From assembly GCA_018806985.1 (NCBI GenBank), contig JADANN010000162.1, positions 558,001 to 622,000 on the forward strand: DNA of 64,000 bases, in the 5' to 3' direction. How positions within the stretch are numbered: the stretch's first letter is position 1; each line of letters begins with the position of its first letter. Shown here one piece after another: positions 32,700 through 43,249 of this stretch. Made by a program: the position numbers and the translations under genes. The notes beneath the pieces are model-generated. The model had not been told where the DNA came from, made no database searches, and saw only the letters and a list, made by a program, of their open reading frames with translations. The stretch comes from Angiostrongylus vasorum. Taxonomy: Eukaryota; Nematoda; Chromadorea; Rhabditida; Metastrongylidae.

Positions 32700-33260
32700 G
32701 TGGATGGCGAGGCAGTATGGAATTCATCGAGATTCATAGCGCTCGAAATTCGCGCGCAAACGCGAACTGCGTCGAGTCGTGTGGACGCCAAGGCGGAAGG
32801 CAGAGAGACGTGCGGAGCCAACGACGACGACTACTGGGCCAAGAATAACCTCGACTCCTGAATGCGAATAAGTGAGCAGTGCAGAAAGAAACGGTGGAAT
32901 ATGCGGAAAACACAGAAAGCGAAGGCTTAAGGCTTCGTTTATTGTAGGAATTACGATAAGAAGTGGGCAAAACGCATCGGAAGCGGCAAAGATGAAGATT
33001 CGACAAACAGAACCGCAAACGAGGACCCGTGGTGGGATTTTGTTGAATTCTGCGGAAAATTCAAAGACGAAGCCGGAAAGCGGGAGCTTAATGGATCTAT
33101 CCGAACAATGGAATGCTGAAGAACGCAGAGACTCAGTCCGAATTTCCCTGCGCTGAGTTCACAGCGCTGAAATCGGCGGGAAACCATCGCGACAGGAGCG
33201 CGCCGCGCGCGGCGGTCTGTCGTCTACACTTGCAACCTGCGCTGCTAGGTGCTCGGAGCC
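32700..33260 (-). promoter_or_regulatory. CpG-rich upstream region of cdl-1 with E2F site
   Basis: This stretch is strongly enriched in CG dinucleotides relative to the window (for example CGCGCGCAAACGCG and GCGCGCCGCGCGCGGCGG). It lies directly upstream of cdl-1. At 33176-33183 the minus strand reads TTTCCCGC, a perfect E2F/DP consensus. SLBP is an S-phase protein, so E2F control is biologically reasonable. The promoter assignment itself is inference. ORFs here (plus 32872-33156) probably reflect GC content. Confidence 0.45.
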
Positions 33261-33339
33261 ACTGAGAACTCCAACAAGCGAGGATCCAAGAGGGAATGTG
33301 TATTCGGAAATTGTCATTAATTACGTGAACTATGTCTAC

Positions 33340-33635
33340 AACTGGGCGTGTGAGACGCAGAGGTAAGAGGTGTGCTTCACACACGAGGTCGGCGCAATCC
33401 CATTCCCCCAGGCTCACCAAACCTTCCATCTTTTCGAAGGCAGCAAATTAGTGCCACACGTGTTCGGCGGTACAGTAGCACTGACTCGATACATCGGCAG
33501 GCCACCGCGGGTCATTGTAAGGGCCAGATATGCATCCAATCGCCTCTAACGACGCTTAATGAAGTCGAATGCATGGCGCGTCCCCCCTCAGGGATTGATC
33601 AGCGCCGGGAACTTTCAGTCTTTTTTCTTGAGGAG
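33340..33635 (+). repeat. SINE family A copy
   Basis: The head is GGGCGTGTGAGACGCAGAGG, the centre is intact (GTACAGTAGCACTGACTCGA), and the tail has CCCCTCAGGGATTGATCAGC. Confidence 0.85.
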
Positions 33636-33666
33636 CAAATACGAGGTTATTAAAGCATTCATACGC

Positions 33667-33925
33667 TCACAATAGCTGACGTATCGGCAGTTTCGGCTTC
33701 TCAGGAGCCTCGATAGGTCAAATTAACATGCAATCTACTCAGCCAAACATTTTTCACAACCTCAGCAAATAAAACGACCTATAAATTCTTAAATTACATA
33801 AAAAAATCTACGCATTGGGTTTTATCTGCTGACGTTATGAAAGTGTTCTGCCAAATAGGTTGCATGTCACTTTGACTTCTCAGGCTCTTAAGGAGTCGAA
33901 ACCGCCGAAACGTCAGTTATTGTGA
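33667..33925. mobile_element. Element with about 68-bp inverted arms
   Basis: The left arm starts TCACAATAGCTGACGTATCG at 33667 and runs to about 33736. The right arm (33857-33925) is its imperfect reverse complement, ending CAGTTATTGTGA. The interior is AT-rich. This is MITE-like in form. The ACGTTTCGGC motif in the arms also resembles terminal sequences I associate with Penelope-like elements. A related half-arm lies at 36770-36855, right after a Penelope remnant. Confidence 0.65.
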
Positions 33926-33929
33926 AGTA

Positions 33930-34800
33930 GTAAGCGCTGTAGTAAAAATCTCGTCTTTGCTCATCGGGGAAACCGTGAATTTTTGGCGAGTGCCGGGTTG
34001 AAAGAGAGTTGGCCCTGAGATTAACTTTAAATCTTTTTTTTTGCAGGTGGAACAACACCGCTTTCGTGGGAAATCTACCACATTCTAGGGCTATTTTCGG
34101 AGTGAAGATAAAACCCAGAAAGTTCTTGATTTCGTTTCTTTTTCGAATCCTCAAACAAATAAAAAGAAGGAAGGAAAATCTGAATAATACTAGGCGAGTG
34201 AAGTAGGAAGTAGGCCTTTTGAGTTATTAGGAAAAGCGAGGCACTTCCGACTTGTAAGAGACGCATTTTCATTAAGACAAAAGACCATTTTACTTTGACA
34301 AAAGACCTACCTTTTCCGCCTCTGCTTAGGACACCAAGTGATTCTTAATTTCATCTAGTGTAGGAGATTACACGAAGGTGTGCAGCTTAGCTTATTACTT
34401 GTTCCACTATGATTTCCTTACAGCGGGCTGTTTCCTCAACCAAAGAAATGTGTGCGCAAAGTAAATTCTTAAGTCCAGTATTGAGAGGATCATTTCCGAG
34501 AGTAGTAAACGAATCCATAACTCTTTATAACAGCAATGGGTGTAACATTAAAAACACGTTTAAAGGGCTTTGAAGATCCACCATGCCTATAAAGATCTAG
34601 ACATAAAAATCCGTTCCTTACAACTTTAGTAATAACTCTGCAATACAGTGTTCAACAAAGTCATGAAGAGTTACTGTGATGGGTACATGGCGCTTCCAGA
34701 TAGAGGCGGTCTTTGTTATGTATAGGCCATTCGGTGGTTCGGACATTAAACTTTGAGATAGTTTAGGTTTTGGCGGATTCTGTTGAATTTTAAACAATAC
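33930..34800. other. Intergenic, no gene seen
   Basis: AT-rich. Opposed ORFs at 33888-34272 have no motif. Confidence 0.45.
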
Positions 34801-34874
34801 CTAAGAGGTGCAATCACAAGGACGCTGAGATATGAACAAAACTCGGAACCTCAAGTGCAGTAAATAAAGATGAG

Positions 34875-35185
34875 AACATTGTGATTTCGATTGCATGCTG
34901 CACCATCTCAGCTAGGTTCGATGCCGATTTGTGCTTCCCAGATGATTCCGCTGACGGGTCATTCCTGATGGAACCGTTAGAGTAAAAACTGACTGAGAGA
35001 AAGGCAGAGCAAAGGCGTCGGTTGTTGTGGTGGGTAGCATATGAGTCCTCGGGAAGGGTTATCACTGGTTCAAAGCGTAACTGAGGTTCCAAGTTTTGCT
35101 CATATCTCAGCATCCTTGTGGTTGTATTTCACACGAAACTCTGACACGAAAAAGGAATAGGCGGTAAATAAAAAGTTAAAACCCA
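34875..35185 (+). repeat. SINE family B copy, long leader
   Basis: Has the leader (GGTTCGATGCCGATTTGTGC, CCGCTGACGGG), the head GGCGTCGGTTGTTGTGGTGG, the B-box TGGTTCAAAGC, the CATATCTCAGCATCCTTGTG body and a GGCGGTAAATAAAAAG tail. A short partial copy of the family precedes it from 34805. Confidence 0.82.
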
Positions 35186-35346
35186 AGTCATAACTTCGGT
35201 AGAATCGGAGCCGTAGTGGGGTATTTCAGTGCCCAAAAAAGAACAGCTAGAATAAATTTGGTTTGATGAAAAGCTGATTGATGCCGGGAAAGGTGACGGA
35301 CGGTCTTTTCACCTTCGTCCGAAAAAACTTGTTCAGCTGATGCAAT

Positions 35347-36140
35347 TCACTTTATTTCTCTCGCCTCAATGTGATCAAGAAGCCGATCGTTGAAGAACAA
35401 TTCCCATAACAATTTGTTTTTAACGAATAGCTTGCACGATATCCACTTTTCTCGACTCTTTTTACATTCAGATTCGCTTGAGCTACCCCGCATTCGTTCA
35501 TAAACGCGGTTCTTCCAGAAACCCTTGAACCTACGGGCGTGTGCTTTAAGTAATGCACTCAAATGGTCGTCGTCGATGAAAGCAGCTCGTCTGCGACCCT
35601 ATTTATCTTCAGGACTCTCATCAGCACGAAAGCTTCGGAAAACCATAGTTGGTCCACATGACCTGTTTCCATGTGAATTAGAACAAAAATCCCCTGAGTT
35701 CTCATCTAACACTTTCTGTTCCAACGGTAGGAAATGAATAACAGTGAAATAAAAAAAAACAAAAAAAGAAAAAATAGGTTGAAAATTTTGGACTGAATCA
35801 GCATTTTAAATCAGTATATGATATGAGCGCAAATTTGCGTGACTTAAAAAAAACTAAGAACACGGCTTGAACGGTCAAAACCGGCAAATATAGGAAACTG
35901 GTAGTCAACAACAGCTGGAAGATGTCATAAGGCACCCACTCGATGTATGTTCTGTAAAGTGCGAGTTCACGTATGTAGATGACATGTCTTTTCCTTAGTA
36001 AAACTCGCAAACATTCGCGAATCTTCAACTGCCTCTTCAGACAACAAAAGAACGAGCAACTTCCGATCTCAAAGCAACCTGTACTGAAAGTCAATGATCC
36101 TTTCCAGAAGAGTTTCAATAGAAAAGCAGAAAGGATCCAT
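35347..36140 (-). CDS. Candidate multi-exon gene, unknown protein
   Basis: Minus-strand pieces in coding-like sequence. One starts at ATG 36140 (MDPFCFSIETLLERIIDFQY, donor near 36078). A second in the same frame at about 36030-35965 reads EEAVEDSRMFASFTKEK. A third begins after a TTGGAACAG acceptor at 35715 (KVLDENSGDF...FRSFRADESPEDK). The last, 35598-35347, encodes GRRRAAFIDDDHLSALLK, ARRFKGFWKNRVYERM and a basic/aromatic C-terminus, then TGA. Pieces three and four are contiguous in one frame but separated by a TAG (35599-35601). It could be the AG of a 45-nt phase-0 intron starting after ATG (GTTTTCC), or a disabling stop. The first join cannot be phased cleanly. I recognise no domain. 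It may be a pseudogene. Confidence 0.38.
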
Positions 36141-36489
36141 TAATAGACAAACCAGTAATTACATATACGTTAACTCATCTATGTAGAAGTCAAGCGATAA
36201 AGGTTACGTTTTTCTTAGGGAAAAAACTCATTAAGCAATGAATGGTGGGGAACACAGTATGCCGAGGGTCACCGTGCTCATTGACCGTCTTGGCAGCGGA
36301 TGCGTCTCATTATTCCGCGTTATTCTTCCACTATTCCTTTCTTGTAAGGAAAAAGATGTAAAGACAGCGTTGCTTAGACCGCAAAAGCTTGGTAGATCTG
36401 CCACTAATACTTGAAGGCAGGGCAAATATTCCATTACACATGCATAAGGTGGAAAGACGTGGCAGGAAAGACTGGAGAAAAAAGGCGCG

Positions 36490-36735
36490 ATCTCATACTA
36501 TCTAAAACATGGGTAGCAGAAAACTCTTGAAGCATTTTGGATTAATTCGACAAATCCAAAAATGAACGTCATTGAGGAGCGTCATGTGATCGCGCATGAC
36601 CTGGCGCATACCTCGGGCTGTCCTGGGCCAGACGCGTTCTTCATTCATGTAGAACTCTGTGCTGCTTGTTTCCACCAGATAATTAGAAGACTTATAAAGG
36701 ACAAAAATGTAATTTTGGTGAATGTTTAGAAAAAG
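36490..36735 (+). mobile_element. Penelope-like element fragment (C-terminal)
   Basis: The frame reads EAFWINSTNPKMN-like sequence with small frame shifts, then VIAHDLAHTSG. It corresponds to the same C-terminal block as ILEVFWISSKNRKMN in the remnant at 8720-9265. Only the end of the element is present. Confidence 0.6.
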
Positions 36736-36767
36736 CTTGTTGTCATGCGAACGAAATTTAAGTTTTC

Positions 36768-36858
36768 ATTTTTTTTCTGTTAAGAGTATGGAAGTGTTTT
36801 GCTGATTTGACTTTTCAAGGTTTTAAGGAAAACTAAAGCACTGAGACGTTAGTCACTT
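36768..36858 (+). repeat. Half copy of the inverted-arm element
   Basis: GAAGTGTTTTGCTGATTTGA followed by CACTGAGACGTTAGTCAC parallels 33838-33920. It sits directly downstream of the Penelope-like fragment. Confidence 0.5.
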
Positions 36859-36859
36859 C

Positions 36860-38340
36860 TATATATATCTTGTTTAAAATGTTCTGTAATTTGCTGATAG
36901 CGGGAAATTGGAAATGTCGGGAGATTATGGGCATAAACCGGCGTTTGCGATAAGAAAACAGCGTTTAAACAACAAGACCCACCACATGTCACTTCGGCAC
37001 TGACCTGCCCGCTGATGTTCTCCATGAGCTGATGAGAGGTTGTCAACACGTTAATTAAACAACGGTTAACGTCTTTGTAGATTTTTTCGTTATTTTTTAA
37101 AATATTTACTTGGGTCATTCGTTTCTATGAGGTTGGGCTATCAGCTTGATGCTGACGTGGAATGGGGGAGAAACGGCTACGAACTTGGCGAATTTCATCG
37201 AAAATTATACATCATGGGAAAAACTTTACGATGAGGGTTGTTGATTTAGATGTTTCCCGACAACGATGTCATTGTCATTGTGAATTTGACTGTGTGAAAG
37301 AGATGGACGAGGATTTAAGAAATTAGAAAGTTGTAACATTGAGCAACAGTTAACCGTTCAGTTATGCGTCAGCCACGCCTTTCATTGCGACGGATGGACA
37401 ATCACACATGGTGGTCAGAATTCTTGACGAGAACCCTGCACGAAAAACATGATAGTCATCGTGTCCACTGAGCTAGAAGAACCTGTTTTCCAAATCTCTC
37501 GTATGGGAAGGATGAAAGGAGACTTTACAGCGCCGATTTGAATCATCTGATGATCACTGGAAGAAAATGGGATTAGAAATTCCGTTCCAAGGACTGCTCC
37601 GGAACTGCGTACAACTGTGTAATGATATCCTTTCAGTGGAGAGTCTCAATGAAAATTTCGACCAGCAATGGAGGCGGAATAGACTTCTGTTGATTTACTG
37701 GTATCACATTACCCTTTTAGATTAAGTAAATGGTTGCCTTTATTTTTCTGAAATGGATGAAGAAATGTATAGTAAGGATGGGATACTCCATGGAGCAAAC
37801 TATGGTTCTCTAAATCAATTTAATACTTTAGAGGCCATCAAGAGTTTAGGATACTATATATCAACGCCACCATGACAAGGTTTAACCCATGGAAGAATAG
37901 ACAACAAAGTTGCCAAAAAATAGAGCGGCTATTCACGCATCATTCATTTGCAATGGAAGGCGAACCCTCAACAGTCATTTTCTATAAGCACTCATTTTAG
38001 GCCAATGTTCGCTGGTGATTTCGTCGAAAGATTTCCCAACGAAGCAGACGTTCTTAGCACAAGGATGGCTCGTATCCACAACGATTCATGTCAACCTCAA
38101 CACGTTTTCTTTTCAACTTGTAAATTTGGCAAGATTTTTGTAGGGTGAAGAAAAAGATCTATCTTATTCTTTTTATTTTTTTTCTGAAAGCGATTTACTT
38201 TTTAAGTGGCGTTGCAGGCGAAGACTAAAGCCAGTTCATGGCGAGATGACAGTGAGCTGCGCAGGCGAAATTGGTAAACATGCAAGCTATGGAAACGGGA
38301 ATTTTAGTTTTGCAACCATCTATATTTATGATTATACCGA
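36860..38340. other. Intergenic, no gene seen
   Basis: No motif-bearing frame on either strand. Confidence 0.45.
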
Positions 38341-38580
38341 TATTGGTGATGAGACATTTGCAAAACTCCGGATCGCAGGTGTCTGCGGTGGCGATATTGT
38401 TCACCACCATACGATGTGGGTCCTTCGCTTCGCCTTTCTTTCAGCCTTTGTAGCTGCTATCAGAAATCACTCGTCTGATGGACTGATGTGGAGAGCACAA
38501 ATCGGCATTGAGCTTAGTTAAGCTGAAGATGTAGGACAAATCACAGTGCGGTCACATTGTTTATTTACTGTCTATTCTCA
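38340..38580 (-). repeat. SINE family B copy
   Basis: The minus-strand body (CCGGAGTTTTGCAAATGTCTCA) and head (ACATCGTATGGTGGTGAAC) are present, plus the leader with TCAATGCCGATTTGTGC. It faces the plus copy at 38590. Confidence 0.8.
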
Positions 38581-38589
38581 ATTCCTTTG

Positions 38590-38815
38590 AGGGGGTGACT
38601 GCTGATAGCACCTATAAAACACGGCTGAGAGAAACTCGAAAGGAAAGGTCAGCACGGTGTGGTGATGAACGCGTTAGCCAGCAGAAAAGGTAACAGCGAC
38701 TTCGATCCCCACTGCAAACACCTGCAGTTTTGCAAACATCTCAGCACCATTGTGGGTATATTTATCATCACACCGTACCACAAAAAGAAGAGGCAATAAA
38801 TAAAAAGTAACTACT
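38590..38815 (+). repeat. SINE family B copy
   Basis: Leader ACTGCTGATAGCACCTATAA, head GCACGGTGTGGTGATGAACG, body TTTTGCAAACATCTCAGCAC, tail GGCAATAAATAAAAAG. Confidence 0.8.
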
Positions 38816-39199
38816 TCGTGAATATAATTCTGTTCCTTAGTGTGCAGTGAGACATTGGAAGAATATTGTTCTCCGGTATTTCCAGAATGGTCATGGTTTG
38901 CTGCTGAATGGATCTACTTAAAATTTAATGTTTAATACTAACTGGCACTTTCAAAACAATTTTCTAGCTTTTTGAATTCCTGCAATTGGACAAAAGTTGA
39001 CAAATAGAGGAACGTTCAAACAAACTTGTAGGAGAACTCAGAGGAGTTTGTTGTCATTCAGACTCGTTCTATTTTTGCTTATAAAAATTTTTAAGCCAAA
39101 AGAGCTTGAGTTCCTCAGATTTTCCGAGACCATCCACCGTTCCCATATCCTACCACCTTTCCTCGTGGCCTTATTTACATACGCGTGGCGGTGAACGGT

Positions 39200-39640
39200 A
39201 GGTGGGAGAGCCACTGTGTCGATGTGGGCGGGATCGTCCACACAGCGCACGCTATTCGTGTTCGCCATCTATTCAGCACGTAACTCACTTCGCGAGTACC
39301 ACTTCTTTTTCAAATTCGAAGTGTTCACATGGAGAGATTACATCGTTTTCAGTTGTCATTCGATGCGGTAACAATTGCCCACTGTGCCATCATGCGCTTG
39401 TTGGCCTTCTTCGTTTCCTGGCCACAATGTTCGCACTGGAGTGTTTGTGCGAAGAGTGCACCGTTTCTCGTCCTAGTCGTCGTTACCTTAACGAAACTTT
39501 TTACAAAGAGTGAAGTTCTGTTGTCTGGTACGGTAGACAAGATCGCTGTCGTCACCGATCAAACGGACACGGCGGCACAGGTTGGTTCACTTGCGTGTTG
39601 TGTTTTGGACCTATTCATAATCGATGTTTGCCTAATTTAA
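39200..39640. other. GC-richer patch with overlapping ORFs on both strands
   Basis: Three open frames overlap. One plus frame ends in a Cys-rich stretch (RCGNNCPLC ... ECLCEECT), another plus frame is hydrophobic (FLVLVVVTLTKLF), and a minus frame has CEHCGQETKKANKR. Any could be an exon, and the Cys-rich plus frame might be an eroded follistatin-like piece upstream of agr-1. I cannot decide. Confidence 0.25.
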
Positions 39641-39814
39641 AAAAACTAGGTGGTGGAATGAACAAGGTTCTACTGTGGGTTTGCAGCCTATTTCATCGTA
39701 TTTTCCTTCACAGTTCAATCTAGTTCAAATGAACTAAGTAAGAAAAATCAAAACAAAAAATCGCATATCGTTGGAAAACTTCAAATTGTTGCTTTTAATA
39801 TGTATTTTCTTGCT

Positions 39815-39930
39815 GACAGACAGTCGAAACGAAGAACTTGCATGGTGTGGTGGTGAACGCATTAGCCCCCGGAAAGGGTAATAGCGTGTTCGGTCGCCAG
39901 CGTATGCACCAGCAACATTATGGTTGTATT
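39815..39930 (+). repeat. SINE family B head fragment
   Basis: Contains GACAGTCGAAACGAAGAACTTG, the CATGGTGTGGTGGTGAACGC head and the CCCGGAAAGGGTAATAGCG block, then breaks off. Confidence 0.78.
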
Positions 39931-42720
39931 ACCTTAGTTTTTTTTGTTGTTTCAACATATTGTTCTAGACTTCCTATGTGGTCAGTTTTAATCATAACAG
40001 TTATTGCCGTCTTTATCATCCAGTGCTCTCAATATATTATTTACTTCTTCATTTATTAAGTCATACATTGCCCATCGTCCAGTGAAGATCTTGAGCGAGG
40101 ATACGCGGCGCGTACGCAGTTACAGGCATACTGGTTTAATACGGATAGAACTTGCCCTTGGGCTTACCGTGAAACATAAGTGGATTCAGAAAAGTAATAC
40201 CTACTTTTGCCTTAGCAGATTGTCTTATACAAGCTTTCTTATGCACGTAACATTTGTGTCCACGTTCTATTTCCATGTCGATTTGTCCAAAAAGTTGCAA
40301 TGAAGTCGACGAGATGTATACATGATTAAGGATTGGTTATTATAAGTAACCGCATGTTTACTTAAAAGAAGCCCTGCAGCTTGTCTACCTAGTATACCCA
40401 GCTCCTCCGGCAGCGTTTGTAGATACCAGCGAGTGTCATGTCTATAACTTCAACTGTGATGTTTCCACTCTCTTTCTAACAAAAACAGCTCATTGGGAAG
40501 CTTTGCCTCACAACAGCCAGCTATAGAAACCCTGACAGCGTACGCTCGAAAAATTTCATGGTTAAGGACTGATTATGGTTCATTATAGGAATATATTTAC
40601 CTCATACTAAGAATTGATCTATAATCTGAAGTTATATTTTTTGCATTGAGTCCTAGGAATTTAATGGAATTTAATCATGTAACAGAAATGTTTATGTGGT
40701 ACATCACAGCTTTGTTTATCCTTCAGTTAATTTGCTTATTGATTCAATTTCTTGCCGCGTAGATTAACCAATCAGTCTGTAGAATGTATGAAAACAAAAA
40801 GGCTGTAATCTTCGGTATTCTCACCTTCAGAGATGGCATGTTCGGATTAGGCGGATATTCAAGGGAAAAGAACACACCAAGTCTCAACATTTTGTTGAGG
40901 TTGTGGTGCCGTCGGAGTTCAAGGTGGACGTTAGGTTTTGGTGACTTCAAAAACGTCGTTTATATTCTCGTTTCAGTTTTGCTCTAGCAGAACTGCTACT
41001 CCACGATACGAGGATCTTTCCACTTGCTGTTGAAAGAAGTGCCTTTACGCTATCCTCTCCGCTTGTTCATATCAGTCTCAATACCTTGGATTCGTTACAC
41101 TCGTTTATCTGGGGTGAGTCCTGTTGGTGCAGAATTCGCCTGCATTTATCTCTAGTTCGTCGAAACCCAGTCAATCTGTGAGTGAGCTTTTTGTCAGCAT
41201 TTCCACCTGGACAACAGCTGCCATATTTTTTCTTTTTCATTCACGGACACACTCGTTCATTCGTTCATTGTCACCTCTTACCAATTAGTGACCCTACCTA
41301 ATTACTGAGAATCTGCGCCAATTTTGACGCTGATGTTTTGTCTTACTAAACGTCTAAAAGTACAACGAACTTCGGGTGAAACACATGATTCAAAGCTCAT
41401 TTGGGTGTTTGGCGCATCCTTTTTTCGTAACCTATTCGACGAATTTGCACAATGGCCAACAAAGCGTGCTAACGGAAATTTGGAGCCTTACCAAGGTTAA
41501 ATTTGCTAAACCACGAATAATATTACATTTAGGTGGGGGGTTTTCAAGAAGTCGTTGTTGTTTTGGCATTTCAGAGCAAGGAAGTCTTAAATAGAATCCA
41601 TAAAAAATCTATTGGTGGTGAAATAACTGCGTGGTGCTCACGTGATCCCTTCGTGCAGGACATTAATTGCCACGGCTTACACAGCGCCATGAAGGTTTTG
41701 TCTTCTTAGATGTTCTCTTGTTTGGGAACGTGGGAGCAAGCTCATCTTAGCAAGTGGGCCTTTTGTTGTGTAATATGGTATTTTGCTATCGCATTAGAGC
41801 AAGATGTTTGCTACCAACAAGCCTGCATACTAATTTGTTACATCCAAGATGTAACCCAGGTCATGTATGATCAGATGGCGATTGCGTGCACTTCTAAATG
41901 TACAGCTTAGGGAAAGCCCAGCAATAGTGATGCAACAAAAACTATTGTTAAGGGATAGAAATGATAGTTAGATTTACTGATCGATTAAGCAACGGTTACA
42001 TCGCCAAATAAGTGCACATGCAGGTTACCAACTTTGCTGTTTCAAGGCAGCTCGTCTGTTTTCTGAGAAAAAATCCTTCAACTCGTTGTCATTCCTTGTA
42101 AATCTATCCAGATGTGGTGAGAGAAGTAGAATCGTGAAACAAGTCAGGAAATAAAAGAATAAACATATTTGTAAGAAAAGGTGTTGCTTATTTATTTTAG
42201 GTCAACCTCATAAGAAACGACGGAAAACAAAAAAAGAGTGAGTCTTATTCGTTTTTCGGCGATGTCCTTTATCGGAACATCCTCATATAAAAGTAGGAAA
42301 CCTTCCTGTCTTCTACACAAGTCTTGAAATGTTCTCAGATTCCTGAGTTACTGAGAGGAATCGCGTACGTAATGCTTCCGCATTTGCTGAGGGAGGGGGG
42401 AACGATTTACGATCGGCCATTTACCTAATCCCCTACGAAGTATGCAGTGTTTCGTTGCTCCAGTGAAGAAGCAAAAATAATAGCGATTTTTTTTTGCTAG
42501 TCGAGAACAGTAGTAAGACGGGAGTAATTTTTCGTTCGCTATTAGTTCAAAAAGCACTACAACAAGCTGGTGGTGCTCAAAAAAGGAAGTAAGGTTTTCT
42601 ACCTCTTAGAAAACCTTGCTAGACGGCACCGCAAAATTTTTGCTCATTTTTCCATTTCAAATAGTCTGAATTCTACTTCAAGTCGTATTTCCCAACTTTC
42701 CAGTCTTCCACTGACCTGAT
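39930..42720. other. Upstream of the follistatin module, no gene recognised
   Basis: No exon could be supported. The Cys-containing ORF 41710-41910 does not follow the Kazal spacing. Confidence 0.35.
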
Positions 42721-42729
42721 TGATTGCAG

Positions 42730-43244
42730 GTCAATGTGAGTCGCACCTTGTCCTGCCGGATCCAGATGCGTGCACTCTACGTATGTACGATTAGAATACG
42801 TGCCATTGTTTGTGTATAGCACCGATAAGTTTGGATTTATCAAAGACGTCCAAAACAGCAGTTTAGTTGTGATTTAACTGCTATGATTCCAGTTGGGCTG
42901 ATCTAGCCGTGCTGATTGTCACCTGTTTTGTGGATTTTTTGTGTCTCACCGCAAATTCCATTGATCGCTATAACAAAAAGAAAGCGCTAGAAAGCCCATT
43001 AAAATATGGTTTACGCAATGTCCTGAGGTTAAGCAGCAGAAATGATGTTTGACGAGTACAACTACGTACTCGACTATGTTTTGCAGAGGAAAATGCGAGT
43101 GTCGAACACACTGTCGCTCGAATGGCCCAGCCGTTTGCGGCTCGGACCGGGTTTCGTATGTCTCCACCTGTCATCTTCTTGTAAGGGCTTGCTTGTTGGC
43201 GAAGAAAGGCATCGTACTGCGTCTAGCGGGTAATGAAGCTTGCA
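42730..43244 (+). CDS. Follistatin/Kazal module upstream of the agr-1 signal exon
   Basis: Two exons. Exon 42730-42780 (TTGCAG acceptor, GTATGT donor) ends a module (GQC) and opens the next linker (DPDACTL). Exon 43087-43244 (TTTTGCAG acceptor, A|GTAAGT donor) encodes a near-complete Kazal domain: GKCECRTHC, PAVCGSDRVSYVSTCHL, VRACLLAKKG and a final NEAC. The phases of these two exons do not meet directly, so a small exon is probably missing between them. The second exon ends in phase 1, exactly like the agr-1 module exons. It could splice to the exon at 48619 and skip the signal-peptide exon at 48197. It is therefore either the 5' part of a longer agr-1 transcript or a separate gene or duplicate. 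No start codon is identified. Confidence 0.7.
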
Positions 43245-43249
43245 GTAAG

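Noticed and set aside
35599..35601. Readthrough or selenocysteine recoding at TAG
   Set aside because: TAG is not the selenocysteine codon, and a small intron or simple pseudogenisation explains it without special machinery.
41710..41910. Cys-containing ORF as an agrin exon
   Set aside because: Cysteine spacing does not fit follistatin or Kazal patterns and there are no matching splice phases.
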